From an uncultured Clostridium sp. (GTDB taxonomy: Bacteria > Bacillota > Clostridia > TANB77 > CAG-508): 8,569 bases of DNA. The notes under the pieces are model-generated. The model was not told where the DNA came from and ran no database searches. It was given only the letters and a program-made list of their open reading frames with translations. Both the position numbers and the translations under genes were made by a program. The DNA lies in assembly GCA_946008205.1 (NCBI GenBank), contig CAMGAZ010000050.1, forward strand, positions 1 through 8,569, given 5' to 3'. Below are positions 1 through 7,588 of this stretch, piece by piece (the stretch's first letter is position 1; the number at the start of each line of letters is the position of its first letter).

Positions 1-272
1 TGCTAGATGAGGCAGATATAATAAAAGACCAGTATTTTTTGGAAATATCTTCTCCAGGAGTTGAAAGACATATAAGAAAAGATAAACAATTAGAAGAGCA
101 TATAGGTAAAGACATAAATGTAAGATTATTCAAACCAATAGATAAGCAAAAAGAATTAACAGGCACTTTACAAAAGTTTGATGACGAACAAGTTGTACTA
201 CTAATAAATGAAGAAGAAATCACAATAAATAGAGAGGTTATTAGCTCAATGAAAAGAGCCTATAAATGGTAA
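1..272 (+). CDS. rimP: RimP, ribosome maturation factor (3' part only)
   Basis: RimP binds the free 30S subunit and helps its late assembly, acting with other maturation factors in the cytoplasm. The start lies upstream of the window. The readable frame begins at base 3 and gives 89 C-terminal residues before TAA. The segment LEISSPGVERHI matches the conserved RimP signature (L-E-[IV]-S-S-P-G) at the end of the N-terminal domain. What follows fits the small SH3-like C-terminal domain, including FKPID and the INEEEITI stretch. A TTG at 39 could be mistaken for a start, but homology runs upstream of it to the window edge, so the gene is truncated by the window and not by mutation. nusA begins 30 bases after the stop, the standard order. 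Identification is by family motif and position. Confidence 0.93.
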   Translation, partial: LDEADIIKDQYFLEISSPGVERHIRKDKQLEEHIGKDINVRLFKPIDKQKELTGTLQKFDDEQVVLLINEEEITINREVISSMKRAYKW

Positions 273-283
273 TAATATATTTT

Positions 284-290
284 GAAAGGA
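284..290 (+). promoter_or_regulatory. Ribosome binding site for nusA
   Basis: GAAAGGA precedes the ATG at 303 by 12 bases, a rather long spacing. The upstream alternatives fit worse: TTG at 282 has no purine-rich site before it, and ATG at 291 touches the motif directly. This favours 303 as the nusA start, with moderate certainty. Confidence 0.5.
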
Positions 291-302
291 ATGATTGGAA
301 AA

Positions 303-1445
303 ATGAAGAAGAATGTTAAAAAAGTAGAAAATAGAGGAATAGATAGCACTGAGCTTATAATAGCATTAAACGAACTAGAAAAAGAAAAGGGAATAAAAAA
401 GGAATATGTATTAGAGTCAATTGAAACAGCATTGGTAACTGCATATAAAAGGAATTTTGATGTAAATACAGATAATGTAAAAATAACAATGAATTCGGAA
501 ACTGGAGAAATACATGTATATGAAGAACTAACAGTTGTTGAAGAAGTAGAAGATGATAAAACACAGATATCTTTGGAAGATGCAAAGAAAATAGATACAA
601 AATTTAATCTAGGCGACATTGTAGACAAAGAGTTAATGCCAAAAAATTTTGGAAGGATAGCAGCTCAAACAGCAAAACAAGTAATAGTGCAAAGAATAAG
701 AGAAGCATCAAGAGATGTAATATTTAATGAATTTAGCGAGAAAAAAGGCGAAATTGTTTCGGGAATAGTTCAAAAAGTTGACAAAAATATAGTGGTACTA
801 GATTTAGGAAAAATAGAAGGAATTATGCCAATAAAAGAACAAATTCCAACAGAGACATACTATGTTAATCAAAAGTTAAGGGCATGCATTGCAAATGTAG
901 AAAAAGGGCAAAAAGGCTCTACCCAAATAATTGTGTCGAGAGCAAACAATGAGTTCCTAAGGAAACTATTTGAATTGGAAATTCCAGAAATATATGAAGG
1001 ACTTATAGAAATAAAAAGCATATCAAGAGACCCTGGAAAAAGGTGTAAAGTTGCGGTATATTCTCAAAATGAAAACATCGACCCTGTAGGTTCTTGTGTT
1101 GGACAAAAAGGCATACGTATTCAAAACATAATTAACGAGTTAAGTGGTGAAAAAATAGATGTAATAGAATGGCATGAAGACCCTTCAACATATATTGCAG
1201 AAGCTTTACTTCCAGCCCAAGTTATGGCTGTTGATATAAAGGATGAAGAAAAATTTGCACAAGTAATAGTTCCAGATGATCAATTATCATTAGCAATAGG
1301 AAAATCAGGGCAAAATGCAAGGCTTGCTGCCAAACTAACAAATTGGAAAATAGATATAAAAAGCGAATCACAATTTAGAGAAATGATAAAACAAATGCAA
1401 CAGGAAGACAAAGAAGACGAAGTAGAGTCAACTGAGGGGGAATAA
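303..1445 (+). CDS. nusA: Transcription termination/antitermination factor NusA
   Basis: NusA binds RNA polymerase and nascent RNA, modulating pausing, intrinsic termination and antitermination. From the ATG at 303 the protein has 380 residues, the usual size for the short Bacillota form without the C-terminal acidic repeats of E. coli NusA. Domains in order: an N-terminal polymerase-binding domain (about 1-140, with the family motif NELEKEKGI), an S1 domain (about 150-214, starting at GEIVSGIV), then two KH domains with GxxG loops GQKG (268-271) and GKSG (333-336). The KH2 motif LAIGKSGQNARLAAKL is highly conserved. The tail is acidic (DKEDEVESTEGE). An upstream in-frame TTG at 282 would add seven residues but lacks a binding site. 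The gene follows rimP and sits two bases before rnpM, so co-transcription and probable translational coupling are expected. Confidence 0.96.
   Translation: MKKNVKKVENRGIDSTELIIALNELEKEKGIKKEYVLESIETALVTAYKRNFDVNTDNVKITMNSETGEIHVYEELTVVEEVEDDKTQISLEDAKKIDTKFNLGDIVDKELMPKNFGRIAAQTAKQVIVQRIREASRDVIFNEFSEKKGEIVSGIVQKVDKNIVVLDLGKIEGIMPIKEQIPTETYYVNQKLRACIANVEKGQKGSTQIIVSRANNEFLRKLFELEIPEIYEGLIEIKSISRDPGKRCKVAVYSQNENIDPVGSCVGQKGIRIQNIINELSGEKIDVIEWHEDPSTYIAEALLPAQVMAVDIKDEEKFAQVIVPDDQLSLAIGKSGQNARLAAKLTNWKIDIKSESQFREMIKQMQQEDKEDEVESTEGE
1434..1440 (+). promoter_or_regulatory. Ribosome binding site selecting a TTG start for rnpM
   Basis: GAGGGGG lies inside the last codons of nusA, seven bases before TTG at 1448. 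The spacing is ideal and there is no ATG nearby in the frame, so the non-canonical TTG start is well supported. Confidence 0.7.
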
Positions 1446-1447
1446 AA

Positions 1448-1708
1448 TTGAAAAAAATACCACAAAGAACTTGCTTGGGGTGTGGAGAAACTAAACCTAA
1501 ACAAGAACTAATAAGAATAGTAAGACAGAATGACGGAAGCATATTTGTAGATAAAACAGGAAAAGCAAACGGCAGAGGTGCATATATATGTAATAATATT
1601 GAATGCTTAGAAAAAGCCATAAAGTCAAAGAGATTAGATAAAAATTTTAAAATAGAAATAAACAATGAAATTTATGAAAGCTTAAGAGGTGTAATCATTG
1701 GTAAGTAA
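1448..1708 (+). CDS. rnpM: RNase P modulator RnpM (YlxR family)
   Basis: A small RNA-binding protein of the YlxR family (DUF448), 86 residues, the normal family length. Work in Bacillus subtilis assigns this family to binding the RNA subunit of RNase P and modulating its activity, hence RnpM; transferring that role here is inference. Diagnostic motifs are RTCLGCG near residues 7-13 and GRGAYIC near 42-48, both family hallmarks. The start is a TTG with a strong site overlapping the end of nusA, only two bases after the nusA stop, so translation is probably coupled. In most relatives ylxQ (an L7Ae-like RNA-binding protein) comes next; here no such gene is present and infB follows after about 50 bases. 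Confidence 0.92.
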   Translation: MKKIPQRTCLGCGETKPKQELIRIVRQNDGSIFVDKTGKANGRGAYICNNIECLEKAIKSKRLDKNFKIEINNEIYESLRGVIIGK

Positions 1709-1744
1709 AGAAAATAAAAAGGATAAAAAGACGAAAATAAAAAT

Positions 1745-1750
1745 AGGAGG
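1745..1750 (+). promoter_or_regulatory. Ribosome binding site deciding the infB start
   Basis: A perfect AGGAGG. GTG at 1750 overlaps it and cannot be used. TTG at 1759 has eight bases of spacing, while ATG at 1768 has seventeen. TTG at 1759 is therefore the best start, giving MGKMKIHELAKEL. Confidence 0.75.
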
Positions 1751-1758
1751 TGGAATTA

Positions 1759-4728
1759 TTGGGTAAGATGAAAATTCATGAACTTGCAAAAGAATTAGGA
1801 TTGCCAAGCAAAGAAGTATTAGATAAGGCAAAAAAACTTGGAATAGAGGTAACTAGCCATCTAAGTAATATTGAAGATGAGCAAGCAAATAAAATAAGAC
1901 AATCATATAACAAAAATAATATCAAAAAGGAAAATAAAGTGGGAAATAAAAAAGACATAAAAAAGGATACTCCAGTAATTATTAGAAGAGAAGTAATATT
2001 AAATGATGAAGAAGAAGTAAAAAAAGAAAATAAAAAAATGGAAGACAGAAAAGACGTTGGTTTTGTAAAAAGAAGAAGCAATAATGACTATAATATAGTT
2101 TATAGAAATAAACCTAATAAACCACTTACTGTAAATGAGTTGTTTGGTTTAGGAAAGAAAGAAGAAAAGCCAAAGAGTGAAGAAAAGAAACAACCACAGC
2201 CAGCAACTCCAAAAAAAGAACAAGTAAAAGAAGAAAAAACGACCACGCCAGAAAAGACTATATCGGCTAATGTCGAGGTAAAACGTGATGCTGCAAAAAC
2301 TGAAGATTCTACGATGTTAGAGAAAACGAATAATTCTACAGAAAATAACAAAGACTTCAGAAATAAACAGCAATTCCAACCAAGAAATAATAATTACAAC
2401 AGGAACAATAACCAATCTAGGGACGGATTTAGACAGAACAATAAATTTAATAATAATGGAAATAACGGCCATAATAATAATAGAACGAATAACTTTAACA
2501 ATAGAAATAATAATCGTGATAACAACGGTTACAATAAAAATGGCTTTAACAGAAATAACAACAGTGGATATAATAAGCGCCCATTGGATGAAAAGAGAAT
2601 TGACAAAAAAATAAATGATATATTAGAAACAGAAATAGTGGAAAAAGAAAATCAAAGAGATTATTCTACAAAGGTAAGTTTCAAAGCTAAAAATAATAAA
2701 TATGATGAGACAAAACAAAATAAAAATAGAACAAGAAGATTTAGCGAAGAAGAGTATGATGAGGGCAAGTTAAAGAACCTAAAACAGGTTGATAAATTAT
2801 CAAACATGTTTGGAGATCAAGAAGGTGGAATGCTTGATTACTACGACCTTTCGACAGAACGTGGCAAAAAAGGCAAACGCAAGAGCCAAAAAAATAATGA
2901 AGAAAGAAATAAGCAAAAAATATTTAAATTAACAGAAATAACAATTCCAGAAAGCATAAGTGTTAAAGACTTAGCTTCAGAATTAAAGAAAACAAGTGGA
3001 GAAGTAATAACCAAACTTATGGGGCTTGGAATAATGGCTACAATTAACCAAGAACTAGACTTTGACACAGCATTTTTAGTAGCAGAAGAATTTGGCGTAA
3101 CAGCAAATAAGAAAGAGCAAGTTAAAGAAGAAGATATTCTATTTGACGAGTCAGAAGATAGACCAGAAGATTTAGTTCAAAGACCACCAGTAGTTGTCGT
3201 AATGGGACACGTTGACCATGGAAAAACATCTCTTTTAGACGCAATTAGAAAAACTAACGTAATAGAAGGAGAAGCTGGATGAATTACACTACATATAGGA
3301 GCTTATAAAGTATCAATAAATGGCAGAGAAATCACTTTCTTAGATACACCTGGACATGAGGCATTTACAAGTATGCGTGCTAGAGGGGCTCAAATAACAG
3401 ATGTTGCAATACTAATTGTTGCTGCAGATGATGGTGTTATGCCTCAAACTATTGAAGCAATAAACCACGCAAAATCAGCTGGAATACCAATAATAGTAGC
3501 AATAAACAAAATAGATGTACCAGGCGCAAACCCTGAAAAAGTAAAACAAGAATTAATGAAGTATGATTTAGTTCCAGAAGAATGGGGTGGAGACACAGTA
3601 TTTGTTGAAATATCAGCAAAACAACATACTAACATAGATCAATTACTTGAAATGGTACTTTTAGTATCTGACATGCAAGATTTAAAAGTAAATCCACATA
3701 AGCAAGCTAAAGGAACTGTAATTGAAGCAAGACTAGATAAAGCAAAAGGACCTATCGCATCTGTATTAGTACAAAGAGGAACTCTTGATGTTGGAGATAC
3801 AATTGTTGTTGGAACTTCAATAGGTAGGATTAGAGCAATGAAAGATGATAAAGGCAAACGTGTAAAGAGTGCAGGACCTTCTACACCAGTAGAACTTATG
3901 GGACTTACTAAAGTACCTGAAGCAGGCGAAACATTCTATGAAGTTAAAGACGAGAAAATGGCAAAACATTTGATTGAAAGAAGAGAGAGACAGAACCGTG
4001 AAGCTGCAATGAATGCATACAACAAAGTAACTCTAAGTAATGTATTTGAACAAATGGAACATGAAGATTTAAAACAATTAAACATCATAGTAAAAGCAGA
4101 TGTTCAAGGAACAGCAGAAGCACTAAAACAGTCACTTGAAAAATTATCTGATGAAGAAGTTGCAGTAAAAGTAATACACTCAAATGCAGGTGCTATTAAT
4201 GAATCTGATGTAAACTTAGCAAAAGCATCTAAAGCTATAATTATAGGCTTTAACGTTAGACCAAATGCAATAGCTAAAGATGTAGCAGAGAAACAAGGTG
4301 TAGAAATCAAACTATATTCTGTAATATATCAAGCGTTAGAGGATGTAGAAGCCGCAATGAATGGACTTCTAGACCCAGTATATGAAGAAAAAGTAATTGG
4401 AAATGTAGAAGTAAGACAAACATTCAAAGTTTCAAATGTCGGAACCATTGCAGGTGGATATGTAAAAGATGGAAAAGTTGAAAGAAATGCCGGAGTAAGA
4501 GTAATAAGAGAAGATGTAGTAATACATGAAGGAAAACTTGCTTCATTAAAGAGATTCAAAGATGACGTTAAAGAAGTTGCAAAGGGATTCGAATGTGGTC
4601 TTCAAATTGAAAACTACAACGATATTAAAGAAGGCGACATCATAGAAGTATTTGTAATGGAAGAAGTTAAGAGAAATAAGAAATCTAAGGTTCAACAAAT
4701 TTCACAAGAGCATAATAACAATATGTAG
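1759..4728 (+). CDS. infB: Translation initiation factor IF2, interrupted by an in-frame TGA
   Basis: IF2 is the essential GTPase that brings initiator fMet-tRNA to the 30S subunit and promotes subunit joining. From TTG 1759 to TAG 4728 the protein would be 989 residues if the internal TGA (codon 508) is read as an amino acid. Domains: first IF2_N module (about 4-50), a long lysine- and asparagine-rich linker (about 50-385), second IF2_N module (about 389-450), then the GTPase domain with P-loop GHVDHGKT (483-490), switch I, DTPGHE (529-534), NKID (583-586) and SAK (619-621). The beta-barrel domain II, domain III and fMet-tRNA-binding domain IV follow to the end. Homology is continuous on both sides of TGA: family consensus EAGGITQHIGAY, here EAG-stop-ITLHIGAY. 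Neither half alone could be a working GTPase, because the P-loop lies before and G3-G5 after the stop. Whether the stop is real, recoded or a sequence error is open. Confidence 0.93.
2320..2577 (+). repeat. Low-complexity Asn/Arg-rich tract inside infB
   Basis: About residues 188-273 of IF2 are made mostly of N, with interspersed R, G, F and Y, as in NNNYNRNNNQ and NNRNNNRDNNGYNKNG. At DNA level it is a run of AAT/AAC codons with imperfect repeats of AATAAT. Asn and Arg codons vary (AAT/AAC; AGA/CGT), so it is not a simple perfect microsatellite. It lies in the linker between the two IF2_N modules, which is variable and probably disordered in the family. A spacer or RNA-contacting role is inference. 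Confidence 0.8.
3280..3282 (+). other. In-frame TGA at the conserved switch I glycine of IF2
   Basis: Codons around the site read GAA GCT GGA TGA ATT ACA CTA CAT, where the family consensus is E-A-G-G-I-T-Q-H. GGA to TGA is one base change. No other in-frame TGA interrupts any gene in the window, and all seven visible tryptophan codons are TGG. Confidence 0.95.
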
Positions 4729-4739
4729 TTTTATGCTCT
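4707..4739 (+). other. Inverted repeat (hairpin) spanning the infB stop codon
   Basis: AGAGCATAA (4707-4715) and TTATGCTCT (4731-4739) are exact reverse complements, forming a 9-bp stem with a 15-base loop that contains the TAG stop of infB. No T-run follows, so this is not a standard Rho-independent terminator. It ends about 30 bases before the rbfA ribosome binding site. It could affect mRNA stability, processing or rbfA translation, or be chance in AT-rich DNA. Confidence 0.5.
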
Positions 4740-4781
4740 ATGGATTATACAGTACCAAGAAATATTTAAGGAGAAAAGTAT

Positions 4782-5171
4782 ATGAGTAAAAATGAAGCCA
4801 GACTTGGCAGAGTTAACGAAGAATTAATGAAGGCGATAAGCCATATTATAACTTATGAATTAAAAAATCCAGATGTTACGGGAATGATTAGTGTTACTAG
4901 AGTAAAAGTAACACCTGACCTAAAATATGCAAAGGTATATGTGAGCTTATTAAATTCAAAAAGCGTTGAAAAAACAATGCAAGGATTGAAAGAATCAGCA
5001 GGATTCATGAGGTCTCAAGTAGCAAAAAAAGTTAATTTGAGAATCACGCCAGAATTAGTATTTGAATATGACGATTCAATAGAACATGGAGAAAAGATTG
5101 ACAACATATTAAAGCAAATAAGTATGCAGGACAAAGAACTAAAAGAAAAGTTGAACTCAAAAAAAGACTAA
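4782..5171 (+). CDS. rbfA: 30S ribosome-binding factor RbfA
   Basis: RbfA is a single-KH-domain protein that binds the immature 30S subunit near the 5' helix of 16S rRNA and is needed for its processing and for growth at low temperature. The product has 129 residues, a normal length. It begins with the expected basic helix (EARLGRVNEELMKAISHII) and contains the family core MISVTRVKVTPDLKYAKVYVS and the later RITPELVFEYDDSIEHGEKID, which closely match the RbfA signature. The tail is lysine-rich and charged. The ATG has a good AAGGAG site (4768-4773, eight bases of spacing). It follows infB by 53 bases, as in other Bacillota but without the intervening ylxP of Bacillus. nrnA starts 20 bases downstream. 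Confidence 0.95.
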   Translation: MSKNEARLGRVNEELMKAISHIITYELKNPDVTGMISVTRVKVTPDLKYAKVYVSLLNSKSVEKTMQGLKESAGFMRSQVAKKVNLRITPELVFEYDDSIEHGEKIDNILKQISMQDKELKEKLNSKKD

Positions 5172-5191
5172 AACTTAGAAGCGAGGTAAAA

Positions 5192-6142
5192 ATGACTTTA
5201 GATAATATTTTAGAAGAAATCAATAAGGCAGAAAAAATAGTTATAATAACACACGAAAATCCGGACGGAGATGCGATTGGAAGCTCTCTTGCGATGAAAT
5301 TAGCATTAAAACAATTAGGAAAAGATGCTGACGTAATAATACCAGAGTTTCCAAAAACATTCGAATTCCTTCCTGGAATAGATGAAGTAAAAAAAGAATC
5401 GAATATAGAGGAATATGATTTAGCAATAGCACTAGACTGTGCCAGTATAAAATTGCTAAATGGCTTTGCAAAATATTTTGATAGTGCGAAGATAAAAATA
5501 GCAATTGATCATCATAGTAGTAATACAATGTTTGCAGATTATAACTATGTTGATCAAGATGCTCCTGCATGTGCGCAACTTTTATTAGTGGTCTTTAGTT
5601 ACTTTAATATAAATGTTACCAAAGACATTGGAACATGTATTTTAGCAGGAATAATTACAGACACTGGAGGATTTAGATATGAAGGTGTAACAGCAGACAC
5701 TTTTAGATTTGTAGCAGATCTTTGCGAAAAAGGCATAAAAGTATCACAAGTATATAGTCAAGTATTTGCTAGCAAAACAAGAGCAAAGTTTGAATTACAT
5801 AGAATTGCTTTAAACAGATTAGAATTTTTAGAAGAAGGCAAAGTAGCCTTTACATATGTAACTAAAACCGATGAGAAACAAGTAGAAGCTAAAAACGGTG
5901 ACTATGATGGAATAGTAGAAAACGGGAGAGATGTTGAAGGTGTCGAAGTATCGGTATTCTTAAGAGAAACAGATAAAGGAATAAAAGTATCTCTACGCTC
6001 TAAAAACTACGTCAATGCGTCTAAAGTTGCTATGATGTTTGGCGGCGGAGGACATATTCGTGCAGCAGGATGCACGATACAAGGAACAATAGAACAAGCA
6101 AAGAATCAAATAATAAATAGAATTAAGTGCTATTTAAAATAG
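5192..6142 (+). CDS. nrnA: DHH-family oligoribonuclease / pAp phosphatase NrnA
   Basis: A DHH/DHHA1 phosphoesterase of 316 residues. Members degrade very short RNAs (nanoRNAs) from the 5' end and dephosphorylate pAp to AMP; some also cleave pGpG or related dinucleotides, so substrate preference cannot be fixed from sequence. Metal-binding motifs are all present: HENPDGDAIGS (H21, D25, D27), LDCAS (D82), the name-giving DHH (106-108) and TDTGGFRYEG (D157). The C-terminal DHHA1 domain has the substrate-binding glycine loop FGGGGHIRAAG (283-293). No signal peptide or membrane segment is seen, so it is the short cytoplasmic type and not a GdpP-like membrane protein. The ATG follows a GAGGT site at 5183-5187. 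Placement between rbfA and truB is typical of Clostridia and ties RNA turnover to the translation operon. Confidence 0.93.
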   Translation: MTLDNILEEINKAEKIVIITHENPDGDAIGSSLAMKLALKQLGKDADVIIPEFPKTFEFLPGIDEVKKESNIEEYDLAIALDCASIKLLNGFAKYFDSAKIKIAIDHHSSNTMFADYNYVDQDAPACAQLLLVVFSYFNINVTKDIGTCILAGIITDTGGFRYEGVTADTFRFVADLCEKGIKVSQVYSQVFASKTRAKFELHRIALNRLEFLEEGKVAFTYVTKTDEKQVEAKNGDYDGIVENGRDVEGVEVSVFLRETDKGIKVSLRSKNYVNASKVAMMFGGGGHIRAAGCTIQGTIEQAKNQIINRIKCYLK

Positions 6143-6153
6143 GAACATAAAGT

Positions 6154-7023
6154 ATGGATGGAATTATATTAATTAATAAAGAAAAAAATTTTACATCTCA
6201 TGATGTTGTAAATATGGTAAAGAAAATAATAAATTCAAAAGTGGGACACACTGGTACATTAGACCCTAATGCTACTGGTGTTTTGCCACTTTTGCTAGGA
6301 AATGCCACAAAAATTTCAAAATATTTAATTAATCATGATAAGGAATATAAAGTTGTTTTGCAATTAGGAGAAAAAACAACAACTGCAGATCCAGAAGGAG
6401 AAATACTAGAAAAAAGGGACGTTCTAGATAAAATATTTGTAGAAGATTATGCAAAAAATGTATTAAAACAATTTATAGGTAAGCAAAAGCAGATTCCGCC
6501 AATATATTCAGCAATTAAAGTAAATGGAAAAAAACTATATGATTATGCAAGGAAAGGCCAAAAAGTAGAATTAGAACCAAGAAATATAGAAATATATAAT
6601 ATAGAGCTTTTAAAATTAGATGCAGAATTAAAACAAATATATTTTAAGGTGGCATGCTCAAAAGGTACATATATAAGAAGCTTGTGTGAAGATATAGCAG
6701 AAAAATTAGAAACAGTTGGATATATGAAAGAACTACAGAGAACTAAAGTTGGTACATTTTTAATAGAAGATGCAATAACTGTAGAAGAATTTGAAAAAAG
6801 ATTAAAAAATAACGATGCATCAAACATAATATCCATAGAACAAATTTTTAAAACAAATGGCAGGATTGAATTAGAAGGCAAAATTTTAAGCAACTACCTA
6901 AATGGAGTACAAGTTAAACAAGACTGTGCAGATGGAATGTACAGAATTTATGTAAAAAATAAATTTATAGGGCTAGGGCTAGTAAAAGATAAGAAATTAA
7001 AAAGAGATTTGGTAATAGATTAA
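6154..7023 (+). CDS. truB: tRNA pseudouridine(55) synthase TruB
   Basis: TruB converts uridine 55 in the T-loop of most tRNAs to pseudouridine and also helps tRNA fold. The product is 289 residues, standard for the family. The catalytic motif is KVGHTGTLDPNATGVLPLLL, with the nucleophilic aspartate at D37. Other family motifs are QIPPIYSAIKVNGKKLYDYARKG (113-135) and ACSKGTYIRSL (167-177). The last roughly 60 residues form a short C-terminal extension that looks like the diverged PUA-type domain of Bacillota TruB. The ATG lies 11 bases after the nrnA stop, with AGGA at 6141-6144 as a weak site, so coupling to nrnA is likely. In most relatives ribF follows; here a queuosine gene is next, keeping a tRNA-modification theme. 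Confidence 0.95.
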   Translation: MDGIILINKEKNFTSHDVVNMVKKIINSKVGHTGTLDPNATGVLPLLLGNATKISKYLINHDKEYKVVLQLGEKTTTADPEGEILEKRDVLDKIFVEDYAKNVLKQFIGKQKQIPPIYSAIKVNGKKLYDYARKGQKVELEPRNIEIYNIELLKLDAELKQIYFKVACSKGTYIRSLCEDIAEKLETVGYMKELQRTKVGTFLIEDAITVEEFEKRLKNNDASNIISIEQIFKTNGRIELEGKILSNYLNGVQVKQDCADGMYRIYVKNKFIGLGLVKDKKLKRDLVID

Positions 7024-7081
7024 AAGGTTTATGTTTGCCATTTCTTTAAACAATATATAGTAGATAGGAGAAAATTAAAAT

Positions 7082-7588
7082 ATGAAATTATTAATGCATA
7101 CATGCTGTGCACCATGTAGTGTGTACTGCATAGACACTCTAAGAAAAGAAGGAATAGAGCCAACACTATATTGGTACAATCCAAACATACACCCATATAC
7201 AGAATATAAAGCGAGAAGAGACTGCTTAAAAGAATATGCGCAAAGCATAAATGTACAAGCTATATTTGAAGATGAATATGGCTTAGACGCGTTTTGCAAA
7301 GAAGCGGTAAAAGACTTAGAACATAGATGTATAAATTACTGTTATCCAATACGTTTGAGAAAAACATTCGAGTATGCCAAAGAAAATGGCTATGATACTG
7401 TAACAACAACTCTTCTTTACAGCATATACCAAAAGCACGATCTTATAAAGAAATATATGGAAGAATTGAGTAAAGAATTCGGAATAGAATTTTTTTATAG
7501 AGATTTTAGGGTAGGATTCTGGGAAGGACATCAGAAAGCTCATGATTTAAAACTCTACATGCAGAAATATTGCCGGTTGCGTTTTTAG
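7082..7588 (+). CDS. queH: Epoxyqueuosine reductase QueH module, frameshifted near its end
   Basis: QueH (formerly DUF208) reduces epoxyqueuosine to queuosine in the anticodon of tRNAs and replaces the unrelated enzyme QueG in many bacteria. The ATG has an AGGAG site 11 bases upstream. Iron-sulfur/metal cysteine motifs are visible: HTCCAPC (C8, C9, C12), the RCINYCYPIRL segment (C83, C87), plus TTTLLYSIYQKHD and FYRDFRVGFWEG. At residue 164 the frame breaks: TAT TGC CGG TTG CGT TTT TAG gives a premature stop, whereas removing one C at about 7573-7574 gives YCGCVFSEEDKYFKK, exactly the family's C-terminal CGC motif. The in-frame CGG this creates is the only CGG codon in any gene of the window, which also argues that this frame is false after 7573. 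As read, the protein loses its last cysteines. Corrected, it continues as the GNAT part to 8117. Confidence 0.88.
   Translation: MKLLMHTCCAPCSVYCIDTLRKEGIEPTLYWYNPNIHPYTEYKARRDCLKEYAQSINVQAIFEDEYGLDAFCKEAVKDLEHRCINYCYPIRLRKTFEYAKENGYDTVTTTLLYSIYQKHDLIKKYMEELSKEFGIEFFYRDFRVGFWEGHQKAHDLKLYMQKYCRLRF

Noticed and set aside
260..628. Minus-strand open frame of 122 codons, and similar antisense frames across the window
   Set aside because: They lie opposite well-identified genes, have low-complexity Ser/Phe/Leu-rich products and no ribosome binding sites.
3280..3282. TGA read as tryptophan or selenocysteine
   Set aside because: The family has an invariant glycine here; all visible tryptophans use TGG; no SECIS-like stem-loop is apparent just downstream.
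3373..4728. Separate gene starting at ATG 3373
   Set aside because: The upstream codons from 3283 encode conserved IF2 sequence (ITLHIGAY, DTPGHE) and there is no ribosome binding site at 3373; it is the second part of infB.
7024..7081. Promoter before queH (TTGCCA at 7035)
   Set aside because: No -10 box at proper spacing; the 58-base gap is compatible with simple operon continuation.
7571..7580. Programmed +1 frameshift in queH
   Set aside because: No slippery context: tRNA-Cys cannot re-pair on GCC, and no stop codon or stimulatory structure is seen at the site.
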